DNA of 64,000 bases from Corylus avellana (Eukaryota; Streptophyta; Magnoliopsida; Fagales; Betulaceae), in NCBI RefSeq assembly GCF_901000735.1, contig NC_081542.1, positions 30,886,111-30,950,110 of the forward strand. Reading direction: 5' to 3'. The notes under the pieces were generated by a model. The model worked only from the letters and a program-made list of their open reading frames with translations. It ran no database searches and was not told the origin of the DNA. The position numbers and the translations under genes were made by a program. This document shows positions 47,175-58,547 of this stretch, one piece after another (within the stretch, counting starts at the first letter, position 1; every line of letters starts with the position of its first letter).

Positions 47175-47864
47175 TTACAGAAGAGTACCCGAAGTTGATT
47201 TCTGAGCTAATTCAGCCATCAATGGTCCGTCAGCCTTTATGCCATGCATCAAAGCTGAGAGAACAATTTGCTCATTCGGGGTTTCCACTGTCAGCTTCTC
47301 CCGATTAAACCGTAACATATAATCTTTTAAAGACTCGGTTTTTCCTTGTATGATAGATAATAGGTAGGCTGGATTTTTCTTCCTTTTCCGAACAGCAAGG
47401 AATTGACCTAAGAATTGTTGTCCGAGAGAATCAAAATTGTCAACAGACTTAGGACTCAGACCTCCAAACCTTTCTTCAGCAACACCCTCCAGAGTTAACG
47501 GAAAAGCTCTGCAAGCTATTTCGTCTGGAGTAACGTGAAGAATGATATGAGCTCGAAAACTCTCCATATGATCAGAAGGATCCCTACCTCCATCGTACTT
47601 GGTGACCCGAGGCATCTTAAACTTGTCGGGAAGAGGAAACCTCATTATCCGATCAGTGAAAGGCAGGTTGGTGTACTGCATAAGATCTTTGGCTGCAGAC
47701 TGACTCTCACCATTTTCGAATAGGAAAACCATCTTCTCATATTTTACCTGGAGATCCCGAACATCTTTATTTGTGACCACTCCTTCAGGGTTTATACGAT
47801 GAGGACAACTTTGGTGAGGGCGACTGTGATGAGATTTGGTATGACCAGTTTCACCATGGTGAGA
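47175..47864 (-). pseudogene. gag capsid domain (Retrotrans_gag type)
   Basis: LPDKFKMPRVTKYDGGRDPS, HMESFRAHIILH, CRAFPLTLEGVAEERFGGL, FLGQFLAVRKRKKNPAYLLS, ESLKDYMLRFNRE: the conserved capsid block of plant gypsy gag. Ends at TAA 47175-47177. Confidence 0.85.
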
Positions 47865-48257
47865 CTAGCTACCGAGATGCACCTTATTAAAAGATCTTTC
47901 TTGACGAGAATCTTTCTCGGTTTGGACGGTGGTATGACTTCCACGTACTGAACTCTCAGCAGCTCGCCGGACCGACTGCTGTTGAGTTGGTGATGGTGGC
48001 TCCTGGAATGCTTCTTCTCGCCTTTCTCCGTGCAACAAACCTCCTCTAGGAGTTAACCTAGAGACAATCTCTTCATTTTGTTTCTTCATGGCTTCCATTG
48101 ATTCGGCTATTCGCTTCATAAAACTTTCCAGTAAGGCTGTTTGGGTGTTTGGGTTTTGTGATGTTCTAGGAACATCAGTTAGAACATTTGGAATGGGGTG
48201 CAAAGGTGTAATAGAGATGGATTGTGGAGTATTAGGATGTGGGGGTGTGTTCACCAT
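47865..48257 (-). pseudogene. gag N-terminal region
   Basis: ATG at 48257, 44 bases inside the 5' LTR/primer-binding site, MVNTPPHPNTPQ. Proline-rich start, short helix FMKRIAESMEAMKKQNEEIV, then a basic/Gln-rich linker to TAG 47865-47867. Confidence 0.7.
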
Positions 48258-48300
48258 GTCGGAATATTGAGATTAGTAAGAACCGATAAAAATCGAGTTC

Positions 48301-48318
48301 CCACAGACGGCGCCAAAC
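48301..48318 (-). promoter_or_regulatory. Primer-binding site of the gypsy element
   Basis: Minus strand GTTTGGCGCCGTCTGTGG directly after the 5' LTR. TGGCGCCGTCTGTGGG is a primer-site form seen in plant gypsy elements. Confidence 0.8.
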
Positions 48319-48898
48319 TGTTTCAGCAGTTTTCCGAATGATGATGTGGGAGGGGTCTTGTGAACATCCTGATGCCTGAGGAATCAACTGACTACAAAAG
48401 GCAAAAATAAAGGATCAAAGCTGGCAACATTGTCCGGCTGGGGATAGCTCCGATGCCTAATTTAGTCACAGTGTTTAAGAGAAATATAACTTCGAAGATT
48501 GATGGGTCAGATGATAACAAGCAGAGATATTCAGTTTTTGAGAGGTGGAAAAAAGTAGTTACCAAAATCTGAGAGGGGACTCCCCTTTTATAGGCATCGG
48601 GTATGTTCCTATTAACCGGATACTATAGACTTTACCGAGGATCCACGTGTCAAGTAATATATTGAATAAAAATGAATAAATATCACACTGGCATATTCAA
48701 TGTTCTAAAAGTAATATTTGATAGTCTGCTAAATGCTCGGTTAACCGAGCATTTGAACCGAGCGTTATATATATGCCTGGCTCAGGCAAATATAATTTTA
48801 CCGAGTGTAAATATGGTGAACAGTAAAATAGCCGAGCTTTAATGATGGGCCGTTAGATCATTTTACTGGGCCCAACATAGCTGACCCACCATCCAACA
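48319..48898 (-). repeat. 5' LTR of the gypsy element
   Basis: Minus strand starts TGTTGGATGGTGGG and ends CTGCTGAAACA. TATA box CCTATAAAAGG at 48584-48594, so transcription would run leftwards. Confidence 0.92.
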
Positions 48899-48903
48899 AA
48901 ATG

Positions 48904-50280
48904 AACTCCGACCTAAGAAAAAACTATCTCATAAACTCAAAGTATACTGAAAAACACAACAAATCCCTGCAACAAAAGGTCGGAGGTTTCAATCGAGAAA
49001 AACAAACTGGTGAGACAAAATACTTCTCAGGCCTAAGACAAAGGCTCACCATGAATAAAAGCCCATAGTTCATAAGGTACATCAGTAAAGGCCTTGTGAA
49101 GACTTTATAATCCAAAGCTCTAAGGAGGAAAAGCTAATCGTCACTCAGATCCACCTCAGAATCAGGCGGTTAGACACAAGATCGTGTAGGTCCAATAATA
49201 AGGGATGCCCAATCTCGGCTCAACAGACCCAATCTTGCCAAATAGAGTCTAGGTACATCTTGAAATCGCCACATAACCTCTCTAAAGTTTATAGTGGGAA
49301 ATATCTACCAAATAACAAATCCCATACATTGAGAAAGTCAAGTGAGAGTCTTTTTCCAACCGACATATCCAGCTATTCTATAAATGGAATAACTAGACAC
49401 GGTGAAAAGCTTTATGGGCACACATTCTTACACAGTGAACTCAGCCTATATTACTCTATTATCTACTCTCACTTAATATAATTCTAGGTGAAACGACGAT
49501 CACACCTTCAGTTCGCGGCCTTCCATCATTGATTCATTTTTTACTCTTAGCAGGCTTTGGAATCAAGTTGGTACCAGGGTTGACAACTATTTCAATAGTT
49601 GATGCCATTTATGGGAACGAGGATCATATAAATGATCCAATGTTCAAACAGGACAAAGTCACAAATGATAGCCATGAGATTCCAAGGCCAACTTGGAAAT
49701 CCTCACAACATGATGAACGATCACATCATCCCTCCACACCTGCCATCCAACGTACGCTTGGGGATGTTGGAATCTAAACATGGCATATATCGGAAACAAT
49801 GGAGCTCCTGCAGCAATGGATCCTCAAGAATAACACAAGCAAAAGGATTCATTGGACGCAGAAAATCATCCTGAAACAACCCTGCGGACCGGAAGGGCCG
49901 ATTGATCCCCACGGAGAAAGCAGGTTGACTGATGCGAGAATGGATGCATCCCAAGCCAAATCGGAAGATATGGTACAACGGCTAAATGGCTCACAAATTT
50001 TCCAGCGATGGCTTCTGAGGACCAGACTTACCTTTCACCAAGAAAGTACACACGAAACAATGAACACTCAATCCATGAACACTCTGCTCATGCCAACACA
50101 TCTAATGGCCAACAACCCCATGAGCTCGTGACTCGAACAAAGATGACAAGTATTCCTATGCCAGATTGACAAGGCATCGACGACAATGGTGGCATTCTTT
50201 AAGTACCCAGTCATCAATCAGTATTCTATAGTACCAAGTCTCCAAGCTGCATAAAAATCATCACCAAAAGACATATAATC
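48904..50280 (+). repeat. Remnant of another LTR element (plus strand), low confidence
   Basis: A plus-strand TATA-like box TCTATAAATGG at about 49378-49388 is followed by a C/T-rich stretch. A possible gag start at about 49780 (NNGAPAAMDPQE) is followed by stops. Termini not found. The 48904-48912 end is the first half of the exon split by the gypsy element. Confidence 0.35.
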
Positions 50281-50286
50281 CCAAGT

Positions 50287-50676
50287 TTAAAAATGAATTC
50301 CAAATAAAGAGAGCAGAAAATTAATGGAGAAATAGATACCAGAGCATGACTCTCGAAGCAGCAAAGAGATGAACTCCCAGAGCCTGGAAAAGGCTTGTAC
50401 GGAAAAACTAGTCCAAGTTAGAGGACATCCACCACACAGAAGATACCCAAACATTCCGAAAGCGAAAATGCTCCAGTAGATATCCAAAGCGACAATTGCG
50501 GCAACAAGCCCAAAATCCCAAACAAATACGAAGAGCCAACTGATCAACACACTAACCAGTAAAGCTTCTAAAGATACCCACGTAATCACGAATTTCTTTA
50601 GCTGAGATTGCAAGAACCACTGCAATGGGAACTGAAACGCGAAGATGAGGTGCAGGGGTGTGAGCCACAAAGCCAC
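50287..50676 (-). other. Hydrophobic 129-codon ORF, unidentified
   Basis: Reads as about four hydrophobic segments (LLVSVLISWLFVFVWDFGLV and IYWSIFAFGMFGYLL are the clearest). Adjacent to the copia LTR. No homologue recognised; could be a captured fragment or a chance ORF. Confidence 0.25.
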
Positions 50677-50699
50677 TAAAGATGTTCTTTGTGAACTGA

Positions 50700-51154
50700 A
50701 TTTTCCGGAATACTGATTGCTGCTTTCTCATTAAGCTTAAATAGAAAAACAAGAGTTACACTTATAATCCATCATCAACTTTAACAACATAAGTTGATGT
50801 GAATGACATATCTACCAACGTAAAGTAATACTATCATAAGACTTAATACATGAGAGGTATAATCTAGAATTAATCACAAGAGAGGTGGTTGAATGCAAAC
50901 ATATTGCTTAAGAGTTATCTGTTTGCATTCAATGATGTAATACAATAGAAGTAGGAATAGAAGTCTTAGAAGAATCACAGATGCGCTCGAGCGTAGTACT
51001 AAGTGTGCTCGAGCCAAGATAGGATGGCAAGTAGCCGTTACTAGCCATCACATGTGCGCTCGATCTCTCTGAAGCTTGCGCTCGATCGCACTCATGATGT
51101 ACTAGTGGAACATTTACTATAGGGATAGCAGGCTCATCAGCATAATGCTTAACA
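50700..51154 (-). repeat. Copia 3' LTR, left end approximate
   Basis: The minus strand starts TGTTAAGCATTATGC at 51154, directly after the polypurine tract GCTTGAGGGGGCA (51155-51167). Holds the palindrome cluster GCGCTCGAGC / GCTCGATCGCAC at 50985-51095. The left end (about 50700-50760) is a guess. Confidence 0.55.
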
Positions 51155-51470
51155 TGCCCCCTCAAGCAAAAAGGGGATGAAATCCCTTGTAGCTTGGATT
51201 TTAGAAACAAAAGTCTAGTTGAAGACAGTCCTTTGGTGAACACATCTGCAATTTGGTCTGCTCTAGAGATGAAGGAAACTGTGATGTATCGGTTAAGCAC
51301 TTTTTGTCTGACATATTGATAATCAACTTCTATATGCTTTGTTCTAGCATGATAAACTGGATTGGCAGCCAAGGATAATGCACTCACATTATCACACCAA
51401 ACAACTGGTGGAATTGGAAGAGGAATCTGGATTTCTTGGAACTCTAGAGGAAAATACATCGAATGGAGGA
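51155..51470 (-). pseudogene. Ty1/copia RNase H C-terminal fragment
   Basis: VVWCDNVSALSLAANPVYHA, RTKHIEVDYQYVRQKVL and DQIADVFTKGLSS are copia RNase H end motifs. All upstream copia domains are missing; truncated near 51470. Confidence 0.85.
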
Positions 51471-52632
51471 AAATTTAGTGGAGTTAGAAAGCTAATTCAA
51501 AAGTTTACAAAGTCACTTTTTAAAAAAAAAATTGTTAATTCTAATATTTACTAGGTCAAAACGAGCTAGAGAAAGGAGACTAAAAAGTTAGGCAAAAGCT
51601 AGCGATATAAGTTGCAGTTCCTTGGAATGCCAGGACAGCATTTGGCGTCTCAAGTTGCAGTTCAAACTAAACTTGGAACGCCAAGAAAGACAAGAGGTAG
51701 TATCGAGCGTCCCAAGTTTCGGGTTTTATTTACTATAGTTACTTGTTAACGTTATGAGTAACTTAAGAACACAATTTTCGATGTATTTTGAAAAACTCTA
51801 AACAGATAAATATCACAATTTTATGCGGAATTAATAGATATTTATCAAAGCAAACAATCACCAAAATATAAACAATCACACACAAAGATTTTGGTAACAA
51901 AGAGGAAACCTTTTAGAAAACGTTCTAAAAGTAAAACCTCTCCGGGGCAGCCAAACCCAGGAAATCACTATCAAAAGATTACCCAGAGATTACAGACACT
52001 AGGAACACTTACAATCCTTTGCAAGACCTTGAGTCTGTAAGATCGACAAGCCTCCAACTTGTCTCCTCGCTCACAATCTTCTTCAACGTGATTCTCCTTT
52101 ATCGGACCCTTCCGATAGACTTCAATTAAGCACACAATCAAAACTAACAAAAATCCTCTAAGAGGAATCAATTTGGCTCACAACAAAATAATCACTCAAG
52201 CACAGCCTCACACGAATTCTCTGGGGGTGAAAATCCGTATTATACAGATTTGTAGAGATCTATATATATAATAGCAAGACCCCTAGTCTAATTAGGACTC
52301 AATTACATTTAAATTAAACCTAGCCTAGTCTAATTAGGACTCAATTACATTTAAGTTAAACCTAGCAGACTATGGGCCGTCCGGACGGTAAATGGGCTCG
52401 TTCGGACGGGCTCTAGGGCAACATCGCTTTCTCCGTTTTTTTGGCGTGGCATGTTTAGACGGACTTACAGACGGGGTTGTAGACGAGGCTCTCGGGAGAA
52501 ATCCCGTCCGGACGGCTATGAGTCCCGTTCGGACGCCAAAGAGATTTGGCACACTTTGAATCCATTTTGATCACCGAACAGTTAGCCAATAATTAAAACT
52601 AACATATTTTAATTAGTATCAATGTGAAACAC
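51471..52632. repeat. Unclassified LTR-like repeat
   Basis: AT-rich. A (TA)n stretch is followed by a 42-bp tandem duplication (52282-52323, 52324-52365), then GC-rich GTCCGGACGG / GTTCGGACGG words (52378-52545) like those at 4670-4770. No ends or ORFs identified. Confidence 0.35.
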
Positions 52633-53870
52633 TCGGGGAGTGGTTTTTCATCCATTTTGCCTCATATCTTTGATTGACTATTGGTTTTTGGAAGAATTGT
52701 GTGTCATTCTAGTTTTGTTTGTTTTTACAAACCCACCACACAACGCTACGTCAGTTGGTATTGGAGCAATGGTGCATCTACTACCCTAATACCAATTAAA
52801 GATAATGTAAGCTTATTTTTCTATGACACTGAATTTAACATATCCATAAATAGGATCCTAGGCTTCTAATTCCAGGATAAGAATTTCTTAGCTTCCAAAT
52901 AGACATTAATGTTTACTCATGCTTTTTTTATTCATTCATTTTTACAGAAACAATATTCTTAATTTTGCTGGACTGTGACAAAAGGTGCCTCTATAATACT
53001 TTAGCAGCTACATATCTTTATTTGGGAGAAAAATCTCAGGGTTTAGCGCCATGATTGACATAGCATCAGTTTTTGAAACAACAAATCAACATGTGTATTC
53101 AAGAGACAAATCATATTATTTTTTAAAAAAAAGCAAGGAGAATGCTAAGCGTAGATTAATACAATATTAGTTCCCTCAAAGATTTTATAAAAAAGAAAGT
53201 TAAAAAAGAACAAAAAAACCAGCAATGAAAACCTTAATATCTATCCTTGGCCTTTTTTGGATCTTTTTTCTTCCTTTTATCCTTTGATTTTCGGTTTGTT
53301 TTTATTGCAGTATCAAGAGCAACATCTGCAGAGAGAACTTCTAATGCAGCATCAGACTTCTCAATGGCATTTTTGTAAACTAGATCTTCTAGATGTGCCT
53401 GCAACATTAACAGAGAGATTTAATTACTACAAAAACATCAAGCCGTAGGCCAACAAGATGGTAAGAACATTCAAGATAACCTGCATGAATGAATTGAGCA
53501 GGTGCACCATTATAGGCCGGTAGTCATAAGCAAATCTAACGCCAAGTTTCAGCACTGTCTATCTCATTATAGCTTTTCTCACCAGGATCGAACCATCAAC
53601 TATGTAAAACTGCAAAACTGAACATGGTGAGACCAAGAAAGAAGCTTAATTGATTTCAACACTCAAGAAATCATACAACAATGAGGAACTCTGCTTCTTT
53701 TCTTCCCATGTTCTACCATTTTATACTTTGGATCATCCATGGGAAGAGGATTCCCTACTTCAAATTTTATGAAATTGGGACATTTGGATCACGATGGTCA
53801 AGGCAGCATTCAAAGCAATAATATGCTTTAGATAATAAAAGATCAAGCTTATAATTACAAATATTGAGAA
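52633..53870 (-). pseudogene. Fragment D: exons 2-3 of a DUF629 gene copy
   Basis: Colinear with the 3' part of copies A-C. Exon 2 at 53609-53481 (129 bp) has an internal TAG (ATGAGATAGACA, where the other copies have CAG). Exon 3 at 53398-53233 has the 77 bp missing from A and B plus a 4-bp insertion. Exon 4 and exon 1 are gone. Lacks the hAT element (empty site about 52974-52990). The left part is spacer, the right end is cut by a copia LTR at about 53871. Confidence 0.75.
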
Positions 53871-55937
53871 TAAGGTTGTATATTGAATCACATGGAATAA
53901 TGTACAGAAGAGGCCTATATATAGGCTAATAATAATAACCTACACTACAAAAAAAACAAGATTTACTAACGCTTGGAATAGAGGCGCTTTAATAAAACAT
54001 CCCCTTATAGGGACTTTTTATTGTGTAAATGACACAAAATAAAATTAGCAACGCCTGCGCAGAAAAACGTCCCCTTAATTCGGGACATTCCAATAGAGCA
54101 TGCCTAAATTTAGTTAATTAAGTGCGTCTGGCTAGCAAGCGTCTTTAATTCGGGACACCTGCTATCCAGGCGCCCTTAGTTAGGGGTGCCTGCCAGCCAA
54201 GTGCCTTTAATTAGTGGCGCCTGCCAGCTAGGCGCCCTTAATTAAGTGCACCTGGCTGGCAAGCGCCCCTAGTTAAGGGCGCCTGGCTGGCAAGTGCCCT
54301 TAATTCGGGACGCCTGCTATCCAAGTGCTCTTAATTAAGGGCGCCTGCCAACTAGGCGCCCTTAATTAAGTGCACCTGGCTGGGAAGCACCCTTAATTCG
54401 GGATGCCTGCTATCCAGGCGCCCTTAAGCACCCCTAATTAAGGGCACTTGGCTGACAAACGCCCTTAATTAGGGGTACGGTTGCCAGCTAGGCACCCTTA
54501 ATTAAGGACGCCTAGCTGGCAGGCGCACCGAAATTATTTTTAGTTATATAGGGGAACTAGCTACTCAAACATTAAGTTATATAAAAATAACTTAAACACA
54601 ATAAAGGATAAAAGATAAACGAAGAACAACATAAAATTTGAAATTCTAATGTTGGCTTATCTTTTATCCTTTAATATTGGCTTATATAACTTAAACACAA
54701 TAAAAATTATTTTATGTTGTTCTTCCTTTATCTTTTATCCTTTTATAGGGGAACTAGCTGCTCTAACACAACTCATTACCGTTGACTTAAGAACATATAT
54801 ATGATTTCATAATATACATTTGCATCTATTTATATATAGGTGAGAATTGATTAACAAATGAAGATGAGCATGCAGCTGATGCAGAAGGCGACCATTGTGG
54901 ATCATCACAAAGTATGTGTAGATCTTCATATCTTAGTCACTTGTAATATAATCTAGTTATATATAGGTTTGCACTTTCAAAATAGTTACATATAGGTTTG
55001 TAATTTAATATTTTTTTTTTTTTTTTTTTGGTTTTATCATTTGTAGGTAATCATTAAGTGACGTATGTATACTTGACCTGTTAGGTTGGGTATGTATTTG
55101 ACGCTAAATGCTAAGCGAACCCGTTGATATATTTTATTTCATATGCAATATACAATTTTTGTAAACTCTTTTAAGAGGTGGTACACTTTGTATTTATGAT
55201 ATCGTTTTTTATATTTTATTTTATATGTATGGCACAATTTTTCTTAACTCTTTAAGATGTGGTACACTTTGTGTTTATGATATAATCATTTTGGATTTAG
55301 ATGTCTTATGAGATATGAGATTGTATATATGGATTAGATATGCATTGTGAGATATGTATAAGATTGTATGAGATTGATGAATGGAGAAAATATTTATGGA
55401 TTAATCCAATATTTGTGGAGAAAATACGCAATACAATATATATCAAGAGAAAATAAAAACTATATATATGGATTGTATGGGGAAAACATTTTCTCCATAT
55501 ATTAATTATTGGAGGCGCTTCGCGGTGTGAAAGCGCTCCCATATAGAATAGGGACGCTTTACACGCAAGCGCCCCCTTTTATGAAAGGGGGAGCTTGCCC
55601 ACCTGAGCGCCCTCTTTTTAGAATGAGGGCACTTCCAAGGCAAGCGCCCCCTTTTAAAAAATGGGGCACTTTGTTCCAAACGTCCCATTTTCGAGGCGTT
55701 TTTAGTAAAAAAAGGTCTCAAACTTAAATTCTAGTCGCCATAAAAACCAATGTGTCCCAAATGCCCCCAATCAAGCGTTGCGAAATCAATAGAGATGTTT
55801 TTTTGGCAAAAAATGTCCCACATAACCATGTCACTAAACCTTATTTTTTTTGTGGTGCTGGTAGACTAAGGGAAGGTAAACCTAGTAGACCTAAAGTACG
55901 TAATGAAGTAAATAACTCTTAACATAATATTCTTAAC
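53871..55937 (-). repeat. Copia 3' LTR (about 150 bp) split by a CACTA element
   Basis: Plus strand ATTGAGAATAAGG... at the left and ...TCTTAACA at 55937; minus strand TGTTAAGAATATTATG. The polypurine tract (minus GCTTGAGGGGGGC) lies at about 55938-55950. Contains CCTATATATAGG (about 53910-53921) as a possible TATA region. Confidence 0.65.
53943..55857. mobile_element. CACTA-type non-autonomous element, 1915 bp, TSD CTA/CTG
   Basis: Left CACTACAAAAAAAACAAG; right reverse complemented CACCACAAAAAAAATAAG; flanks CTA (53940-53942) and CTG (55858-55860), matching at 2 of 3. The left subterminal block (about 54050-54530) has over a dozen direct and inverted copies of GGCGCC(C/T)TTAATTA / GCCTGGCTGGCAAG words. 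The right block (55510-55700) has GCGCTTT / AAGCGCCCC words. No transposase ORF. The empty copia LTR can be read across the insert. Confidence 0.78.
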
Positions 55938-56385
55938 AGCCCCCCTCAAGCTCAAGGTGGAGTGCGAGAGACCAACTTGAGTTTGGACATAAGATCACGA
56001 AAACGCCCTATAGGATGTGACTTTGTAAAGATTTCCGCGAGCTGATCACGGGACGTGACAGAATGAAGCTATAGTGAGCCCTGAAGAAGGTGATGATGAA
56101 CAAAATGACAATCAATCTCAATATGTTTTGTCCGTTCATGAAAAAATCATTATGAGCAATCTGAATAGCACTCTTGTTGTCACAGTATACAAGAGTAGCA
56201 GAAGAAAGAGAAACACCCATATCCTGTAATAGCCATCGCAACCAAAGAAGCTCCGCGGTAGTGTCAGTTAGAGCACGATATTCTGTCTCAGTGCTAGATC
56301 GAGCAACAACAGTCTGTTTCTTACTTCAGCAAGAGATAAGCGAGGTGCCAAGTAGGAAACAGTAACCAGAGGTAGAGCGACTTTT
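55938..56385 (-). pseudogene. Ty1/copia RNase H C-terminal fragment
   Basis: WLRWLLQDMGVSLSSATLVY, CDNKSAIQIAHND: copia RNase H motifs in a decayed frame, followed by the 3' LTR. Upstream domains missing. Confidence 0.75.
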
Positions 56386-57801
56386 TTTTTTTTCTCAAAG
56401 TTATTAATAATAGAATGAATGTCAACAGAATTGTATGATTGTTTACAAGATTACAAGATTACACTTGAATAAAAAAAACACTTCTCATCTAGCAAATAAT
56501 GCAATGAGTCACTGAAACCATTTTTTATCATCAAATTTCTGAAAATTTTTATTTTTTAATTATTTTTTAATTTTAACCAATTTGTAACGTGTCAAAAAGT
56601 GACGTTACCATAAGATGACGTGTCTATTTAGCACGTCATCTTATGGTAACGTGGCATTTTTGCCACGTCAACATATGGTGACATGTTAAAAATGTCACGT
56701 TACCAATAATAATGATAACTTGTTGTCTTTTAACACGTTATAATTTAGTGACGTGGCAACAACTAATGAACAGTTGCCATGTCACTACGCCCACAAGGCC
56801 GGCTTTTATAGCGCTTAAACAAAGCGACTTTTGGGAATAAAATCACTATTAAAATGAGGAAAGGAATATTTCCTAAAATGACAAAAAAAAAAAAAAAAAA
56901 AACTACAAAATATTTATTTAGAGAAAAACAATGGATTTTGGTCCCAAAGATCACACTCACAAAGCGTAGCTTCGTAAGCGATTTGGGATTGGGATTGAGA
57001 TTAGGATCATACGTGCGATTTTGATATTCGGAAAAAAAGTTATGTTTGATTTATTGCCATATATATATGCCCAATATTACTTTTCTTTTTTTTTCTTTTT
57101 TTAAATTTACCAATATTACTTCATTACATGTGATTCTATTGATTCTTGCAGAGATGGAAATACATAAGGACCACAAAGGCCATCGCCCCTCCCTTTCCTC
57201 TGAAAACTGCTATAGTTATAGTTAATGTGCAAAAAAAATTATGTTTGGCATCTCGCAATAAATAACTAAAAAAAAAAAAAAAGAAGAATCCATGTGATTA
57301 GTTCCATGTTTCGGCCCAAAGAATGCCGTAAAGCTTTGATCAGCTTAAATGATCTAAGGGTTTGCCGTTTCGGTGAGGTTGCAATTCTCCATATAAAGCA
57401 TGGTTATCAAAAAAAAAATGTTGACCATATGTTTATATTTTGTTAACAATGACTAGAAACTAATTTTATTTTCTATTCATTAATTTAATTTTCAATCTTA
57501 ATATATTTTTAATTGGGAAATGCTTGGTGTTCTTCTAGTGTCCTCACAACTGTGATGTGGCTTTTAAAATCACTAATAGCATGGTGTACGTCTTTCCTAT
57601 AAGAATTGCCCTTTTATCTTAGCGTAACTAATATATGCAAGGCGGGTTTCAATGTCAATTAGTCATGTTTTACTAAAAATGTCATATCGCGAGTTTTCTT
57701 ACATCGAATGAGGCAAGGCTAGATTGGGAGAAAAATGTCTCTCTCAAACTTTAGCAGCTATATATCTTTAGGGAAGACAGTTGGGAACACATGTCAATTA
57801 A
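56386..57801. other. Non-genic DNA with a perfect 21-bp hairpin
   Basis: Several poly-A/T tracts (56378-56395, 56882-56900, 57265-57285) and a long-armed palindrome at 56602-56652 within a region of repeated ACGTG / CACGT words (56580-56795). No gene recognised. Confidence 0.45.
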
Positions 57802-58196
57802 TGATGTAGCGTGACTTAGTGGACTCTAGCGAAGAACATCAATAAGTAGCAAATAAATACTTCTAGATGTTGATTCTATTAATGATCTAAGAAATCTTCT
57901 TGGCAAAACTAGATACTTTCTAGGTTTTGAAGGAAAATAGAGGAATAAACTCAACTCTGAGTAATTCTTACTAATAAAAATCAATAATCATCATAAACTG
58001 ATAAACTATAGGCTATAAGCATATATTTCTAGCCCCAAGACTCCCAAACCTAATAAAACATGACATGAATACCCACAAAACCCTAAACCTAATGAAATAA
58101 CAAAATAAAGACTCCCAAAACCCTAACCCTAATAAAATAACAACATAAAGTCGGTTTAGAAAATAAAACAAACTGACGGCTACACAATCTGCATCA
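57802..58196 (-). repeat. 3' LTR of the gag-only element
   Basis: TGATGTAGCGTGAC...ATCTGCATCA, 395 bp. Confidence 0.88.
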
Positions 58197-58547
58197 TTCT
58201 CCCCTTGTTGGAGAGAATTCGTCCTCGAATTCGGTCAATTCTTTCCACGGTCCTTCGGATGCCCTATCAACTCGTTCCACTCTCCCTTCCTCAAGATCAA
58301 AATAAGACAACACCCCATAATAAGCGTGATGCTCCTCATCATCGGAATACCTTGACGGTTGTCGTGATGGCCCCACACACCACTTGGCAATACTTCGGAT
58401 TTGCCATACTTCTCTCGCTCCTTTTCCCTTTCATGTGCAATGAAAATACTCAAGAATGGGTCAACCATTGTTTCCCTTATGAACATATAATTTTCCTCAT
58501 CCGCATAAAACTCACCATAATCTTCGTTAGGAGAATTTAAAATATCT

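Larger units (their letters stand above)
37227..48898 (-). mobile_element. Complete Tat-lineage Ty3/gypsy LTR retrotransposon, 11,672 bp, TSD AAATG
   Basis: Two 580-bp LTRs (37227-37806 and 48319-48898), flanked by AAATG at 37222-37226 and 48899-48903. Order on the minus strand: 5' LTR, primer-binding site, gag, protease, RT, RNase H, a second RNase H-like domain, integrase, tandem repeats, an antisense gene, polypurine tract, 3' LTR. The second RNase H and the antisense gene between integrase and 3' LTR are features known from the Tat lineage. By eye the LTRs differ at about 31 of 580 positions (about 5%). Many in-frame stops make it non-functional on its own. Confidence 0.93.

Noticed and set aside
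54050..54530. Regularly spaced repeats that look like a CRISPR array
   Set aside because: Repeats occur in both orientations with irregular spacing and lie in the subterminal region of a CACTA element in plant DNA.
55509..55727. ORFs on both strands with repeated Pro/Arg-rich peptides
   Set aside because: Translations of the right subterminal repeats of the CACTA element.
58205..58540. Plus-strand ORF in the gag-only element
   Set aside because: Runs over the polypurine tract and opposite the element's coding strand; no family features.
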